A stretch of 50,328 bases of DNA from an uncultured Acetatifactor sp. (GTDB taxonomy: Bacteria > Bacillota > Clostridia > Lachnospirales > Lachnospiraceae): positions 1 to 50,328 of the forward strand of contig CAJTMX010000030.1 of NCBI GenBank assembly GCA_910577235.1. Direction: 5' to 3'. The position numbers were made by a program, and so were the translations under genes. Of the stretch, positions 18,419-28,748 are shown piece by piece. Position 1 is the first letter of the stretch. The number at the start of each line of letters is the position of its first letter. Under the pieces are notes generated by a model that saw nothing but the letters and a program-made list of their open reading frames with translations, was not told the origin of the DNA and made no database searches.

Positions 18419-19248
18419 ACCCTTCGTATCACCTTCTCTGTGATCTGTATCTTTCCCGCTTTCAGCAGACTGCCCACCGCGCGTTTAAACTCGTTCTTGC
18501 TCATGCCGGTCTCACGCAGGATAATGGCCGGAGACACCTTATCGTTAAAGGGCAGCACCCCGTCGTAGCTGTCTATGATCCCCAGCAGCCGTTCCGCGTC
18601 CTCGTGGATCTGCAGATATGCTTTCTCCCGGATGCTCAGCACCAGCCTGCCGTCGGGCTGCACTTTCGTCACTCTGGCCCGCAGATCTTCGCCCAGTTCC
18701 ACATTGCCGTAGAGCTCCTTTTTAGGCAGCAGCGCGGAATATATATTGTCCACCGCCACAAAGACGCCGTACTCGTCGCTGGAGGCATAGGCCCGCCCCA
18801 CCACCTGATCGCCCGCGTGATAGGGGCTGTCCGATCGCAGATTGTGATACACGTTCATTGTGGCGCACAAGCGCTGGCTCTTGTCGATATATAGAGACAC
18901 CAGAACCTCCTCCCCCTCTTTCACCCGTTTTACCTGTTGGCGAAATGGCAGCAGCAGATCTTTCTCCAGTCCCCAGTCCAGAAAAGCTCCCACCTTGCCG
19001 GTCTGCGCCACTGTCAGCAGCGCCACCTCTCCCATCATCAGTTTCGGCGTATTGGTGGTGGCGATCATTCTGTCCTTGGAATCCTTGTATAAAAATACTT
19101 CCAGCTGTTCTCCCACCTGCGCTCCGGGCGGCACCTGTTTTAGCGGCAGCAGCACACGGTCCTCCGTGTCATTGTGGCGCTGTGCCAGATACACGCCGAA
19201 CTCCACCTTTTTCACAATATATAAAGTCTGCTTTTCTCCTAATCTCAT
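18415..19248 (-). CDS. cvfB: CvfB-like protein with repeated S1 RNA-binding domains
   Basis: This 277-residue protein resembles CvfB/YitL: tandem S1-like OB folds (beginning MRLGEKQTLYIVKKVEFGVYL; GEVALLTVAQTGKVGAFLDWG; GDQVVGRAYASSDEYGVFVAV). The C-terminal winged helix (GVLPFNDKVSPAIILRETGM, KNEFKRAVGSLLKAGKI) is also present. Relatives bind RNA and affect virulence or gene expression post-transcriptionally. GAGGA is 4 nt before the ATG. It lies between the thioesterase (65-bp gap) and the overlapping CPBP gene. Confidence 0.85.
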   Translation of the reverse strand: MRLGEKQTLYIVKKVEFGVYLAQRHNDTEDRVLLPLKQVPPGAQVGEQLEVFLYKDSKDRMIATTNTPKLMMGEVALLTVAQTGKVGAFLDWGLEKDLLLPFRQQVKRVKEGEEVLVSLYIDKSQRLCATMNVYHNLRSDSPYHAGDQVVGRAYASSDEYGVFVAVDNIYSALLPKKELYGNVELGEDLRARVTKVQPDGRLVLSIREKAYLQIHEDAERLLGIIDSYDGVLPFNDKVSPAIILRETGMSKNEFKRAVGSLLKAGKIQITEKVIRRV

Positions 19249-19313
19249 CTTTTCCTCGTTTCCGTCTGCATTACTCTGTGTCCGCAGCGGGCCGTAATCC
19301 CGCCCTCCCGGCC

Positions 19314-20018
19314 TTATCCGGCAAATTCCACCACCGCGTAGGGCTTTCCCTCGGGGCTTTGCAGGGATACGATACAGCGTTCCGCGTCCCGCACCACATA
19401 CGGGATCAGCTCATCCCCCAGATGCGCCTGCATTTTATACTCCGCCCTGATCTGCCCAATGACAAAATCCGGCGGCAGGCTGTCCATTGCCATGTCCACA
19501 AACTGCACATTGTTCACATGATTGTTGGTATCCAAGTGGTGTTTTTTCACCAAAACCGGCTCCTCCCGGACCCCTCCCCCCGGCACCGCGATCTTTCTGT
19601 CCGCGTATTCCATGGGCAAACGCTGATCCAACACATACACCTGTTTCATCTTGTCCGTGGGATATGCCATGGTCTGTTCCTTCAGATTCAGCAGAGTCCA
19701 CAGCGAATTGGCCTGGGCAAGAATCTCCCCCTCTTTGGTCCTCATAAAAAAGTTGCGGAATCCGAAACATCCCTTAAACCCATAGGGAAAAGTACCTATC
19801 TCCACTTCCTCACACAGTTTGGGATAACGGCTCACCACGATCTGCCAGGACGAGAGCACCCACACCAGATTGTTGTCTTTCAAATAGTCGCCGCCCACGC
19901 CCAAGGCCTCTGACTGAAAGGTGGAACCGTCCTGAAAATAATTCATCAAAGCTGCCAGAGTCAGTCTGGCCTGGCTGTCACACTCGCTGTACCGTATCCG
20001 GCTGTCAAAAGTATACAT
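19314..20018 (-). CDS. Acyl-ACP thioesterase
   Basis: This enzyme hydrolyses acyl-ACP to free fatty acids. The double hot-dog fold is visible: an N-terminal half beginning YTFDSRIRYSECD and containing MNYFQDGSTFQSEALG, and a second half with the conserved HLDTNNHVNNVQFVDMA, which carries the Asn/His catalytic residues. The start at 20018 (234 aa) has GGGAGGAG 4 nt upstream; an upstream reading to 20069 is unlikely. A sigma-A promoter (20092-20120) precedes it, and cvfB, the CPBP gene and yjfB follow. Confidence 0.88.
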   Translation of the reverse strand: MYTFDSRIRYSECDSQARLTLAALMNYFQDGSTFQSEALGVGGDYLKDNNLVWVLSSWQIVVSRYPKLCEEVEIGTFPYGFKGCFGFRNFFMRTKEGEILAQANSLWTLLNLKEQTMAYPTDKMKQVYVLDQRLPMEYADRKIAVPGGGVREEPVLVKKHHLDTNNHVNNVQFVDMAMDSLPPDFVIGQIRAEYKMQAHLGDELIPYVVRDAERCIVSLQSPEGKPYAVVEFAG

Positions 20019-20091
20019 AAAACTCCTCCCATGGATATCCCGGATTTTCCGGTCATACCGCGCAAACAAAAACCGCGGGATTCACATATTG

Positions 20092-20120
20092 ATTATTGCA
20101 CACCCGGACAGGCTTGTCAA
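20092..20120 (-). promoter_or_regulatory. Sigma-A promoter for the thioesterase operon
   Basis: Minus strand TTGACA (20115-20120), 17-bp spacer, AATAAT (20092-20097). The leader before the thioesterase ATG is about 70 nt. Confidence 0.8.
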
Positions 20121-20150
20121 ATATATGTCCCGAGGGCACATTGCCCGGAT

Positions 20151-20185
20151 AAAAAAACACCCGGCAGCACAGACCGCCGAGTGTT
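20151..20185 (-). terminator. Terminator of tRNA-Gln
   Basis: On the minus strand a 10-base stem with one mismatch (20176-20185 with 20157-20166) is followed by seven T (20151-20157). It begins 9 bp after the tRNA end. Confidence 0.85.
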
Positions 20186-20193
20186 CCATATAG

Positions 20194-20265
20194 CAGCGCT
20201 ACAAGGATTCGAACCTTGAAATGACGGAGTCAGAGTCCGTTGCCTTACCGTTTGGCGATAGCGCT
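20194..20265 (-). tRNA. tRNA-Gln (anticodon CTG)
   Basis: The cloverleaf folds fully on the minus strand. The 7-bp acceptor stem is AGCGCTA/TAGCGCT, the anticodon stem ACGGA/TCCGT carries loop CTCTGAC with anticodon CTG, and the T-arm contains GGTTCGAATCC. The discriminator is G and the 3' CCA is not encoded. The gene stands alone with its own promoter and terminator. The first pair is A-T rather than the T-A common in Gln tRNAs. Confidence 0.93.
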
Positions 20266-20285
20266 ATTTCTTGACTACTTGATGA

Positions 20286-20314
20286 ATTATACACGAAGTA
20301 TTTCCATTTTGCAA
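20286..20314 (-). promoter_or_regulatory. Sigma-A promoter of tRNA-Gln
   Basis: Minus strand TTGCAA (20309-20314), 17-bp spacer, TATAAT (20286-20291), about 20 bp before the tRNA 5' end. Confidence 0.85.
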
Positions 20315-20353
20315 TAGGAAAATGCAAAAAATTTAAAATTTTGGTAAAAGGAT

Positions 20354-20388
20354 TAAAAACAGCTGCTCAGGCATACCTGGCAGCTGTT
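20354..20388 (-). terminator. Terminator after the FliD_C-like gene
   Basis: On the minus strand a 13-bp stem with one bulged base and a 4-nt loop (right arm 20376-20388) runs directly into TTTTTAATC. It lies 37 bp beyond the stop. Confidence 0.85.
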
Positions 20389-20425
20389 CCATGATCCACT
20401 GTACTTCGCCCTTTAGGGCTGCATT

Positions 20426-21631
20426 TTATACAAAGTCAGCGTAGCGGGCACTTCCCTGTACATTGTATGTTCCGTCAGATGTATAGCCGTTGGCGGCGTT
20501 GGCCTGAGTAGTCATATAGAAATCTACCAGCGACGCGTTGGTGGCAATGGAGGAACCAAAGTCCTTGAAGAACTTCTGTACCTGTGACATATCCGAATTC
20601 TTAAAGGTGTCCTCATCAATACTCATTTTGCCCTTGCGGTCCACGCTGATCCCGAACTTCTTGAGCGCGTCCTCATTGTTCGCCGTCTTCTCCCTGATGT
20701 AGGACAGATTGGCCACTACGCCGGAGTTGGAACTGGACCCGGCAGTGTCAAACATCCGATTATAGCTGTTCACAAAGCTCTTTGCCGTGGCAAAAATCTT
20801 GTCAACATCATATTTCTCCTCGCCGTCCTTATCCAATATCTTTTTAAACAGCGCCTCGGACGCGAGAGCTTTGCTGTCCGCCTTGAGAGAGGCTGCACCG
20901 GAAAGGGCTGTGCTGCTGTCAGAATCCGTCTTGTCGGTAGAAGTACCTGTAGTGGCCGAGGTGCCTGCAAACCGAAGACGGGAGGCAACCACGGAGCCGT
21001 AGCTCATGATATTCTTGGAAGAAAACAGTTCCTGCGCCTTGGAAACGCCGTCGGCTGTCTTCACCATGGATTCGTCAAAAGTAAGGGTCCCGTTGGAATT
21101 GACCTTGACGCCGATCTCCGCAAGTTTATCCGCGTTGGCGGCGGTACTGCTCATCACGTTTGCCACATATGCCGTTTTATGGGTCAGCGTGGAGCCTTTG
21201 GCCGCATTTACAACATCATTGTAATCCGCCACATATGCTTTCAAAGCGGTTGTCACTTTGTCTACCGCGCTCTTACCGTTTGCCGTATCCGTGAAAGTCT
21301 TGTCGTTCTGCAGCGCGGAAACGGAAGACTTCAGATTAGAAAGTCCCGATGTCAGTTTGGTGTTCGCCTCCTGCACTTCCTTGGAAACCTTCGGATTCCT
21401 CTTCTCCTCCAGGAGCTTGTCGATTATGTTGTTCGAGCCGGTCTTTTGACCGCCCGCGCTGCCTGAGGCCTGCTCCGATCTGTAATAGGCCTTCATCAGC
21501 TTACCGTAACTGCCGTTCTTGATGGACGCATAGTCCATGAGGAAGTTGCTGCTTCCCACACCTGCGGCACCGCTCCCCAGACTGGAGAACATGAATGAAT
21601 AGTCGCTCTTTGCGTTAATGTTAATACCCAT
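20426..21631 (-). CDS. Flagellar-type secreted protein with two FliD_C-like modules
   Basis: This 401-residue protein has no classical signal peptide or membrane helix and is rich in Ser, Ala, Asn, Lys and Asp, like axial flagellar proteins. The N-terminus (MGININAKSDYSFMFSSLGS, then DYASIKNGSYGKLMKAYY) recurs in uncharacterised clostridial proteins by my recollection. Two segments (about 123-220 and 275-370) align with each other. Each has VDK....AK.(Y/F)V..YN, then G(V/I).V...G.(L/M)..DE...K..D, resembling the C-terminal domain of the filament cap FliD. A sigma-28-like promoter lies upstream and GGAGGT precedes the ATG. A role in or on the flagellum is inferred; it is not a standard FliD, since a FliD N-terminal domain is not visible. 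Confidence 0.7.
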   Translation of the reverse strand: MGININAKSDYSFMFSSLGSGAAGVGSSNFLMDYASIKNGSYGKLMKAYYRSEQASGSAGGQKTGSNNIIDKLLEEKRNPKVSKEVQEANTKLTSGLSNLKSSVSALQNDKTFTDTANGKSAVDKVTTALKAYVADYNDVVNAAKGSTLTHKTAYVANVMSSTAANADKLAEIGVKVNSNGTLTFDESMVKTADGVSKAQELFSSKNIMSYGSVVASRLRFAGTSATTGTSTDKTDSDSSTALSGAASLKADSKALASEALFKKILDKDGEEKYDVDKIFATAKSFVNSYNRMFDTAGSSSNSGVVANLSYIREKTANNEDALKKFGISVDRKGKMSIDEDTFKNSDMSQVQKFFKDFGSSIATNASLVDFYMTTQANAANGYTSDGTYNVQGSARYADFV

Positions 21632-21752
21632 AATTTTTACCTCCGTGTATACCCTGTACCACGTCCTGTGATACCGCCGGGTATTCTTTCCTGCGCATCC
21701 TTGCTGTTACCGGTTCCTTTTATATATCTGCCGTTTACTGTATTTTACCATA

Positions 21753-21780
21753 TTATCGGCAGGAATGCACTACATACTTA
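21753..21780 (-). promoter_or_regulatory. Sigma-28 (SigD/FliA)-like promoter
   Basis: Minus strand TAAG (21777-21780), 16-bp spacer, GCCGATAA (21753-21760). This matches the flagellar late-gene -10 element exactly and the -35 TAAA at three of four bases. It leaves a leader of about 115 nt. Confidence 0.7.
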
Positions 21781-21806
21781 TATACATTTTATAGTCTTTT
21801 TGTGCT

Positions 21807-23930
<2,124 letters not shown>

Positions 23931-24046
23931 ACAGCCATACTCCTTTTTCATCACGCGTCTTTTTTATGTATATTCAGTATGTATATGGGAATATTTCCGC
24001 GCCATTCTTAACCTAAGATACCTTTTTTCCCATAAAAAAGCAATAC

Positions 24047-25309
24047 CTAATTTACGGATTCCGCAGTCGTGTTGCGAACCCGCAGCAGGTCGTAAGGCTC
24101 CGGGACCTGAGACAGCCGCAGCCAGATCAGCTCTCTGGCGTGGGGACAGCTGTCCACAGGCTGCATTTCCTCATTGTACATGGCCTCCACCGTCACCTCC
24201 ACATTGTCGCCGAAGGGTTTCATGATCTCGATCCGGTCGCCCACGCGGAACTTGTTGCGCTGCTCTATGCGGGCCAGGTCCCTCCCGGGCATGATCTCCC
24301 GGACCCATCCCAGATATATATATTCGTTCACATAGGTACTGTTGTCGTAGATCTGGTTATTTTCATCCGGCTTGCCAAAATAAAAGCCGGTGGAGAATTG
24401 CCGGTACGTGCATTTGGCGATCTCCGCCCGGTACCAGTCCATATTCCGCCTGTATTTATCTTCGCTTTCAAAAAAGTCGTCTATGGCCCTGCGGTAGGTT
24501 CTGGCCACCGCCGCCACATACAGAGCCGTCTTCATGCGCCCTTCAATCTTGAAACTGTCTATCCCCGCCGCTGCCAGCTGGGGAATATACTCTATCATAC
24601 ATAAATCCCGGGAGTTAAAGATAAAGGTTCCCCGTTCATTCTCATATACCGGCAGATATTCCCCCGGTCTGGTCTCCTCCGCCACCGCGTATTTCCAGCG
24701 GCAGGGATGGGTACAGGCTCCCTTGTTGGCGTCCCTTCCGGTAAAATAATTGCTGAGCAGGCAGCGGCCGGAGTAGGAGACGCACATGGCCCCATGAATA
24801 AAACTCTCTATCTCCATCTGTGGAGGGATGTGCCGCCGTATCTCGCCGATCTCCGCCAGGGACAGCTCCCGGGCGCTCACCACTCTCTTCGCCCCCAACT
24901 GCCACCAGAACAGGTAGGTCTGATAGTTGGTGTTGTTGGCCTGGGTGGAAATATGTATTTCCGCCTGGGGCCAGACCTCCCGGGCAATCAAAAACAGCCC
25001 GGGATCTGCGATGATCAGGGCATCCGCCCGCTGGGGTTTCATATCCCGCAATTCCTCAAAATACTGTTTCGCCCCCTCCAGGTCGCCGTTATGAGCCAGA
25101 ATGTTGGCAGTCACATATACTTTCACTCCATGCTCATGGGCAAAGGCGATTCCCTCGGCCATCTCCTCCATAGAGAAATTCCTGGCCTTGGCCCGCAGGC
25201 CATATGCCTCTCCGCCGATGTAGACCGCATCCGCCCCAAATATCACCGCCGTACGCAATACCTCCAAACTGGAGGCAGGGACCAGCAGTTCCGGTTTTTT
25301 ACGTTCCAT
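24047..25309 (-). CDS. trhP: U32-family protein, tRNA 5-hydroxyuridine synthase TrhP-like
   Basis: U32 proteins of the TrhP type introduce 5-hydroxyuridine at tRNA position 34 using prephenate-derived chemistry. Family features are present: PELLVPASSLEVLRTAVIFGADAVYIGG at the start, HISTQANNTN, then the conserved cysteines in GAMCVSYSGRCLLSNYFTGRDANKGACTHPCRW and later SRDLCMIEYI. The start at 25309 (420 aa) has AGAGG 4 nt upstream. The gene directly upstream encodes the methyltransferase TrmR, which in B. subtilis O-methylates the hydroxyuridine made by TrhP, so the pair likely produces 5-methoxyuridine. Confidence 0.88.
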   Translation of the reverse strand: MERKKPELLVPASSLEVLRTAVIFGADAVYIGGEAYGLRAKARNFSMEEMAEGIAFAHEHGVKVYVTANILAHNGDLEGAKQYFEELRDMKPQRADALIIADPGLFLIAREVWPQAEIHISTQANNTNYQTYLFWWQLGAKRVVSARELSLAEIGEIRRHIPPQMEIESFIHGAMCVSYSGRCLLSNYFTGRDANKGACTHPCRWKYAVAEETRPGEYLPVYENERGTFIFNSRDLCMIEYIPQLAAAGIDSFKIEGRMKTALYVAAVARTYRRAIDDFFESEDKYRRNMDWYRAEIAKCTYRQFSTGFYFGKPDENNQIYDNSTYVNEYIYLGWVREIMPGRDLARIEQRNKFRVGDRIEIMKPFGDNVEVTVEAMYNEEMQPVDSCPHARELIWLRLSQVPEPYDLLRVRNTTAESVN

Positions 25310-25399
25310 ATTTCCTCTCTCCCACATACCGCCGGCCTTGCCTGCGGCATTGCTCCAATCAGTGTTTGAAATGTCACCCGGGGGCACTCCTGCTCATTC

Positions 25400-26074
25400 T
25401 CACGGCCCTTTCTCTTCACATATGCGCTCAGGCTCCCGTTTTACGCTCAGCGTCACCCCGTCTCCCAGCGGCAGTATGCAGGTCTCCAGCAGGGGGTGAT
25501 GTGTCAGCTCATAGAGATATTCCCGCATTCTGGCATGTATGGTCCGGTTGCGGCGGGTCACCGCAAACCGGGACTCTACCACGTCCCCGTCCTGCAATAC
25601 ATTGTCCGACACCAGCAGGCCGCCCCGGGGCAGCAGACGCAGTACATCCGGCAGGAAATGGATATACTGCCCTTTGGCGGCATCCATGAAGATCAGCTGA
25701 TATTCTCCGTCAAGCCCCTTTAATATATCCGCCGCGTCACCCTCCAGCAGCGTGATATCCCGCTCCCGGCCGGCTCTGGCAAAGTTCTCCCTTGCCTGCG
25801 GAATCCTTTTCTCATATTTTTCAATGGTGGTAACATGGCAGCCCTCCGGCCCGTACTCACTCATAAGCAGCGCCGAAAAGCCCACGGCCGTGCCCACCTC
25901 CAATATCCGCGTGGGACGGCAAAGGGCCAGCAGAAACTTTAACAGGCTCTGGGTCTCCCTGCGAATAACGGGCACCTCCGCCTCCAGCGCCTCCCGCTCC
26001 AAACTGTCCAAAAAAGGCGTGTTGCCTTTATCAAACGAATTAATAAAGGCAACCATTCTCTCATCCACTATCAT
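25400..26074 (-). CDS. trmR: O-methyltransferase, TrmR-like (tRNA 5-hydroxyuridine methyltransferase)
   Basis: This SAM-dependent class I methyltransferase has the family-3 O-methyltransferase motifs: ILEVGTAVGFSALLM (SAM loop), VTTIEKYEKRI, LLEGDAADIL, LIFMDAAKGQY with the metal-binding Asp, and LLVSDNVLQDGDV. The arrangement mltG-like/trmR/trhP is that of B. subtilis yrrL-yrrM-yrrN, which supports the tRNA role over a catechol-type substrate. ATG at 26074 has AGGG 7 nt upstream; an ATG at 26095 is the alternative. Confidence 0.85.
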   Translation of the reverse strand: MIVDERMVAFINSFDKGNTPFLDSLEREALEAEVPVIRRETQSLLKFLLALCRPTRILEVGTAVGFSALLMSEYGPEGCHVTTIEKYEKRIPQARENFARAGRERDITLLEGDAADILKGLDGEYQLIFMDAAKGQYIHFLPDVLRLLPRGGLLVSDNVLQDGDVVESRFAVTRRNRTIHARMREYLYELTHHPLLETCILPLGDGVTLSVKREPERICEEKGP

Positions 26075-26109
26075 ATACTTACCCTGTTCCCGCATAGCGG
26101 TAGCCGCAT

Positions 26110-26577
26110 TTACACTCCATCAGGTTCTGCCGTATCTCCGGACCCGCCCTCGTCGGGGTCGGTGATATCTGAGGGCAATGCGTCGTCCCCCACAGGTTCG
26201 GACTCTTCCACTACCGGCTCCTTGGTCATCGCCTCCATCATCTCTTCCACCGTCATGGCGGTACTCAGTTCAAAATCTCCGGTTTTCAGTTCTTTCCTGA
26301 ATTCCGACAAATAGTACTGTACCACAAACAGCCTGTCGTCCCGGATCAGCCCTTTGCTCAGAAAAAGCTTTCCCATCTCTCCCGCCGACATATCTTCCGT
26401 GATGGTCACGCTGACCACCCGCCCTTCTCCCGCCGAAATGGGAGGTTCCTCAAAGACCCTGTATCCGTAGTCATAGGCCCTGAGCGCTCCGCGGTATATC
26501 AGCATAATGATCAATATCGCCACAGCTACTTTCAATATAGTGCCGCATACCGCAGCTATCAGACTTTTTATACTCAT
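26110..26577 (-). CDS. Short MltG/YceG-like membrane protein lacking the catalytic domain
   Basis: This 155-residue protein has one N-terminal membrane helix (TILKVAVAILIIMLIYRGAL) and an extracytoplasmic LysM-like region (SAGEMGKLFLSKGLIRDDRLFVVQYYL, GDFELSTAMTVEEMMEAM), matching the front part of the endolytic transglycosylase MltG. The MltG catalytic domain is absent and the tail is acidic and disordered (DITDPDEGGSGDTAEPDG). It sits at the yrrL/mltG position before trmR. It may bind glycan or regulate rather than cleave; this short form occurs in related organisms by my recollection. Confidence 0.75.
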   Translation of the reverse strand: MSIKSLIAAVCGTILKVAVAILIIMLIYRGALRAYDYGYRVFEEPPISAGEGRVVSVTITEDMSAGEMGKLFLSKGLIRDDRLFVVQYYLSEFRKELKTGDFELSTAMTVEEMMEAMTKEPVVEESEPVGDDALPSDITDPDEGGSGDTAEPDGV

Positions 26578-26596
26578 GCCTGTATCACCTCTATGG

Positions 26597-26926
26597 TTAC
26601 TCGAAATTCAACGCTTCCGTAATGTTAAAATTGATCTGCTGGATCGTACGGCAAAGCGCCAGCTCCGCCGCAAGAAAATCCGATACCAGCGGATTCTCGC
26701 GAAAATCCGAGTATTCCCGCTCAAACTGCTCGATCCTCTCAAACGCCATATCCCCTGTACTCTGCATCAGATAGTTTTTCTTGCGGAACTCATCCACCTG
26801 CTCTTTAAGACCAGGCTGCCGCTTTACCGCCGCCAGAGCCGTCAGATAATTTCTGTACACTTCCGTTCCTTTGATCTCGGCAACCAGTGACTCCACAGCC
26901 CGGTCCAGATGTTCTTCCAGTCTCAT
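26597..26926 (-). CDS. YlbF-family protein
   Basis: This is a 109-residue all-helical protein of the YlbF/YmcA family (QPGLKEQVDEFRKKNYLMQS, then PLVSDFLAAELALCRTIQQIN). In B. subtilis YlbF with YmcA and YaaT forms a complex that modulates RNase Y and mRNA processing. It lies 63 bp after the RNase J gene on the same strand, a fitting neighbour for an mRNA-decay modulator. GAGGTAAGC precedes the ATG. Confidence 0.82.
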   Translation of the reverse strand: MRLEEHLDRAVESLVAEIKGTEVYRNYLTALAAVKRQPGLKEQVDEFRKKNYLMQSTGDMAFERIEQFEREYSDFRENPLVSDFLAAELALCRTIQQINFNITEALNFE

Positions 26927-26989
26927 GCTTACCTCGTTTCCCGCTTATGCTCTAAATCAACGCTTACTCTGTCCGCCGTATGATTTCCG

Positions 26990-28672
26990 TTATACTTCCA
27001 TAATGATGGGCAGGATCATGGGGCGACGTTTGGTCTTTCTCCAGACATATTCTCCCAGCACATCCTTTGTGGTGCTCTTTAGCTTGCCCCAGTCGGTGAT
27101 CCCCCGGTCAAGGCATCCGCAGATGGCGCTGTCCACCACCTGATGAGCCTCCTCCATCAGCTCGTCCGACTCTCTCACATAGACAAATCCTCTGGATACG
27201 ATATCCGGCCCTGCCATCAGTTGACCGCTGTACTTGTCCAGGCTCATGACCACGATCAGTATTCCGTCCTCCGCCAGATGCTGTCTGTCCCGGAGTACCA
27301 CATTTCCCACATCGCCCACGCCCAGGCCGTCCACTAAAATACTGCCCACGGGAACATGGCCGGTGATACTGGCCCTGTTTTCATCCAGCTCCAGCACATC
27401 CCCGGAGGACAGGATAAAGATATGATCCTTGTCAATACCCAGGTTTTCCGCAATCTTGGCCTGTGCTTTCAGATGTTTATACTCGCCGTGCGCCGGTATG
27501 GCATACTTGGGATGTACCAGCGTATAGATCAGCTTGATCTCCTCCTGGCAGGCATGTCCCGACACATGGGTGTCCTGAAAGATCACATCCGCGCCCTTGC
27601 GCAGCAGTTCATTGATGATCTTGGTCACTGCCTTCTCGTTGCCCGGTATGGGGCTGGACGAAAAGATAACCGTGTCCCCATGTCCTATGGTGATCTTTTT
27701 ATGCATATTGCTGGCCATACGGCTCAGCGCCGCCATGCTCTCTCCCTGGCTCCCGGTGGTGATGATCACCTGCTGCTCGTCAGGGTAATTTTTCAGCTGG
27801 TCTATCTCGATCAGCGTATTCTCCGGGATGTTGATACAGCCCAGATTGATGGCGGTCTCAATGACGTTCACCATGCTGCGGCCTTCCACCACTACCTTGC
27901 GGCCAAACTTATAGGCAGAGTTGATGATCTGCTGCACGCGGTCCACATTGGAGGCGAAAGTCGCCACAAAAATACGGGTGTGCTTGTGTTCTTCAAACAG
28001 AGTGTCAAAGGTCCTGCCCACGGTCCTCTCGGAGGGGGTAAAGCCCGGGCGCTCCGCATTGGTGGAATCGCACATCAGCGCCAGCACACCCTTTTTGCCG
28101 ATCTCCGCAAAGCGGGGCAGGTCGATGGCATCGCCGAACACAGGGGTGTAATCCACTTTAAAGTCACCGGTATGCACCACTGTTCCCGCCGGGGAGTAGA
28201 TGGCCAGAGCCGCCGCGTCCACAATACTGTGATTTGTCTTGATATACTCCACCCTGAATTGTCCCAGATTGATGGACTGGCCAAACTTCACGACCTTGCG
28301 CTTGGTGCCTTTCATCAAGTTATGTTCTTTCAGCTTGTTCTCGATAATGCCCATGGTGAGCCTGGTGGCATATACCGGCACGTTGATCTCCTTGAGCACA
28401 TAGGGCAGCGCGCCGATATGGTCCTCATGTCCGTGGGTGATCACAAAGCCCTTGACCTTATCCGCATTGTCCTTGAGGTAGGTGATGTCCGGGATCACCA
28501 GGTCTATTCCCAGCATATCGTCCGCCGGAAACGCCAGCCCACAGTCCACCACAATAATACTGTCCTCATACTCAAAGGCAGTAATGTTCATTCCAATCTG
28601 CTCCAGACCTCCCAAAGGGATGATCTTCAGTCTGGACGCATTTTCACACTTATTCTCTTTTTTCCTATTCAA
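26990..28672 (-). CDS. rnj: Ribonuclease J
   Basis: This is a metallo-beta-lactamase/beta-CASP ribonuclease with endonuclease and 5'-3' exonuclease activity, central to mRNA turnover in Firmicutes. GGLEQIGMN near the N-terminus, the zinc motif THGHEDHIGALPYVL near residue 82, HTGDFKVDYTP and the beta-CASP motif HVSGHACQEE are intact. The C-terminal domain is present; length is 560 residues. The start is TTG at 28672, backed by GGAGG 7 nt upstream, with no competing ATG. Confidence 0.95.
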   Translation of the reverse strand: MNRKKENKCENASRLKIIPLGGLEQIGMNITAFEYEDSIIVVDCGLAFPADDMLGIDLVIPDITYLKDNADKVKGFVITHGHEDHIGALPYVLKEINVPVYATRLTMGIIENKLKEHNLMKGTKRKVVKFGQSINLGQFRVEYIKTNHSIVDAAALAIYSPAGTVVHTGDFKVDYTPVFGDAIDLPRFAEIGKKGVLALMCDSTNAERPGFTPSERTVGRTFDTLFEEHKHTRIFVATFASNVDRVQQIINSAYKFGRKVVVEGRSMVNVIETAINLGCINIPENTLIEIDQLKNYPDEQQVIITTGSQGESMAALSRMASNMHKKITIGHGDTVIFSSSPIPGNEKAVTKIINELLRKGADVIFQDTHVSGHACQEEIKLIYTLVHPKYAIPAHGEYKHLKAQAKIAENLGIDKDHIFILSSGDVLELDENRASITGHVPVGSILVDGLGVGDVGNVVLRDRQHLAEDGILIVVMSLDKYSGQLMAGPDIVSRGFVYVRESDELMEEAHQVVDSAICGCLDRGITDWGKLKSTTKDVLGEYVWRKTKRRPMILPIIMEV

Positions 28673-28713
28673 TGATATTCCTCCAAATCCAAATATGGCA
28701 TAGTGCCATCACG

Positions 28714-28736
28714 AAAAGCTCCGGCCTGACCGGAGC
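28714..28736 (-). terminator. Terminator after the DUF1292 gene
   Basis: On the minus strand a perfect 7-bp GC-rich stem (28730-28736 with 28718-28724) is followed by TTTTCG. It lies 12 bp after the DUF1292 stop and separates it from the RNase J gene. Confidence 0.75.
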
Positions 28737-28748
28737 GGGTTAAAAACC

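Noticed and set aside
23955..24046. Possible glutamine riboswitch before glutamine synthetase
   Set aside because: The gap is short, AT-rich and shows no glnA-RNA or pseudoknot-like consensus that I can recognise.
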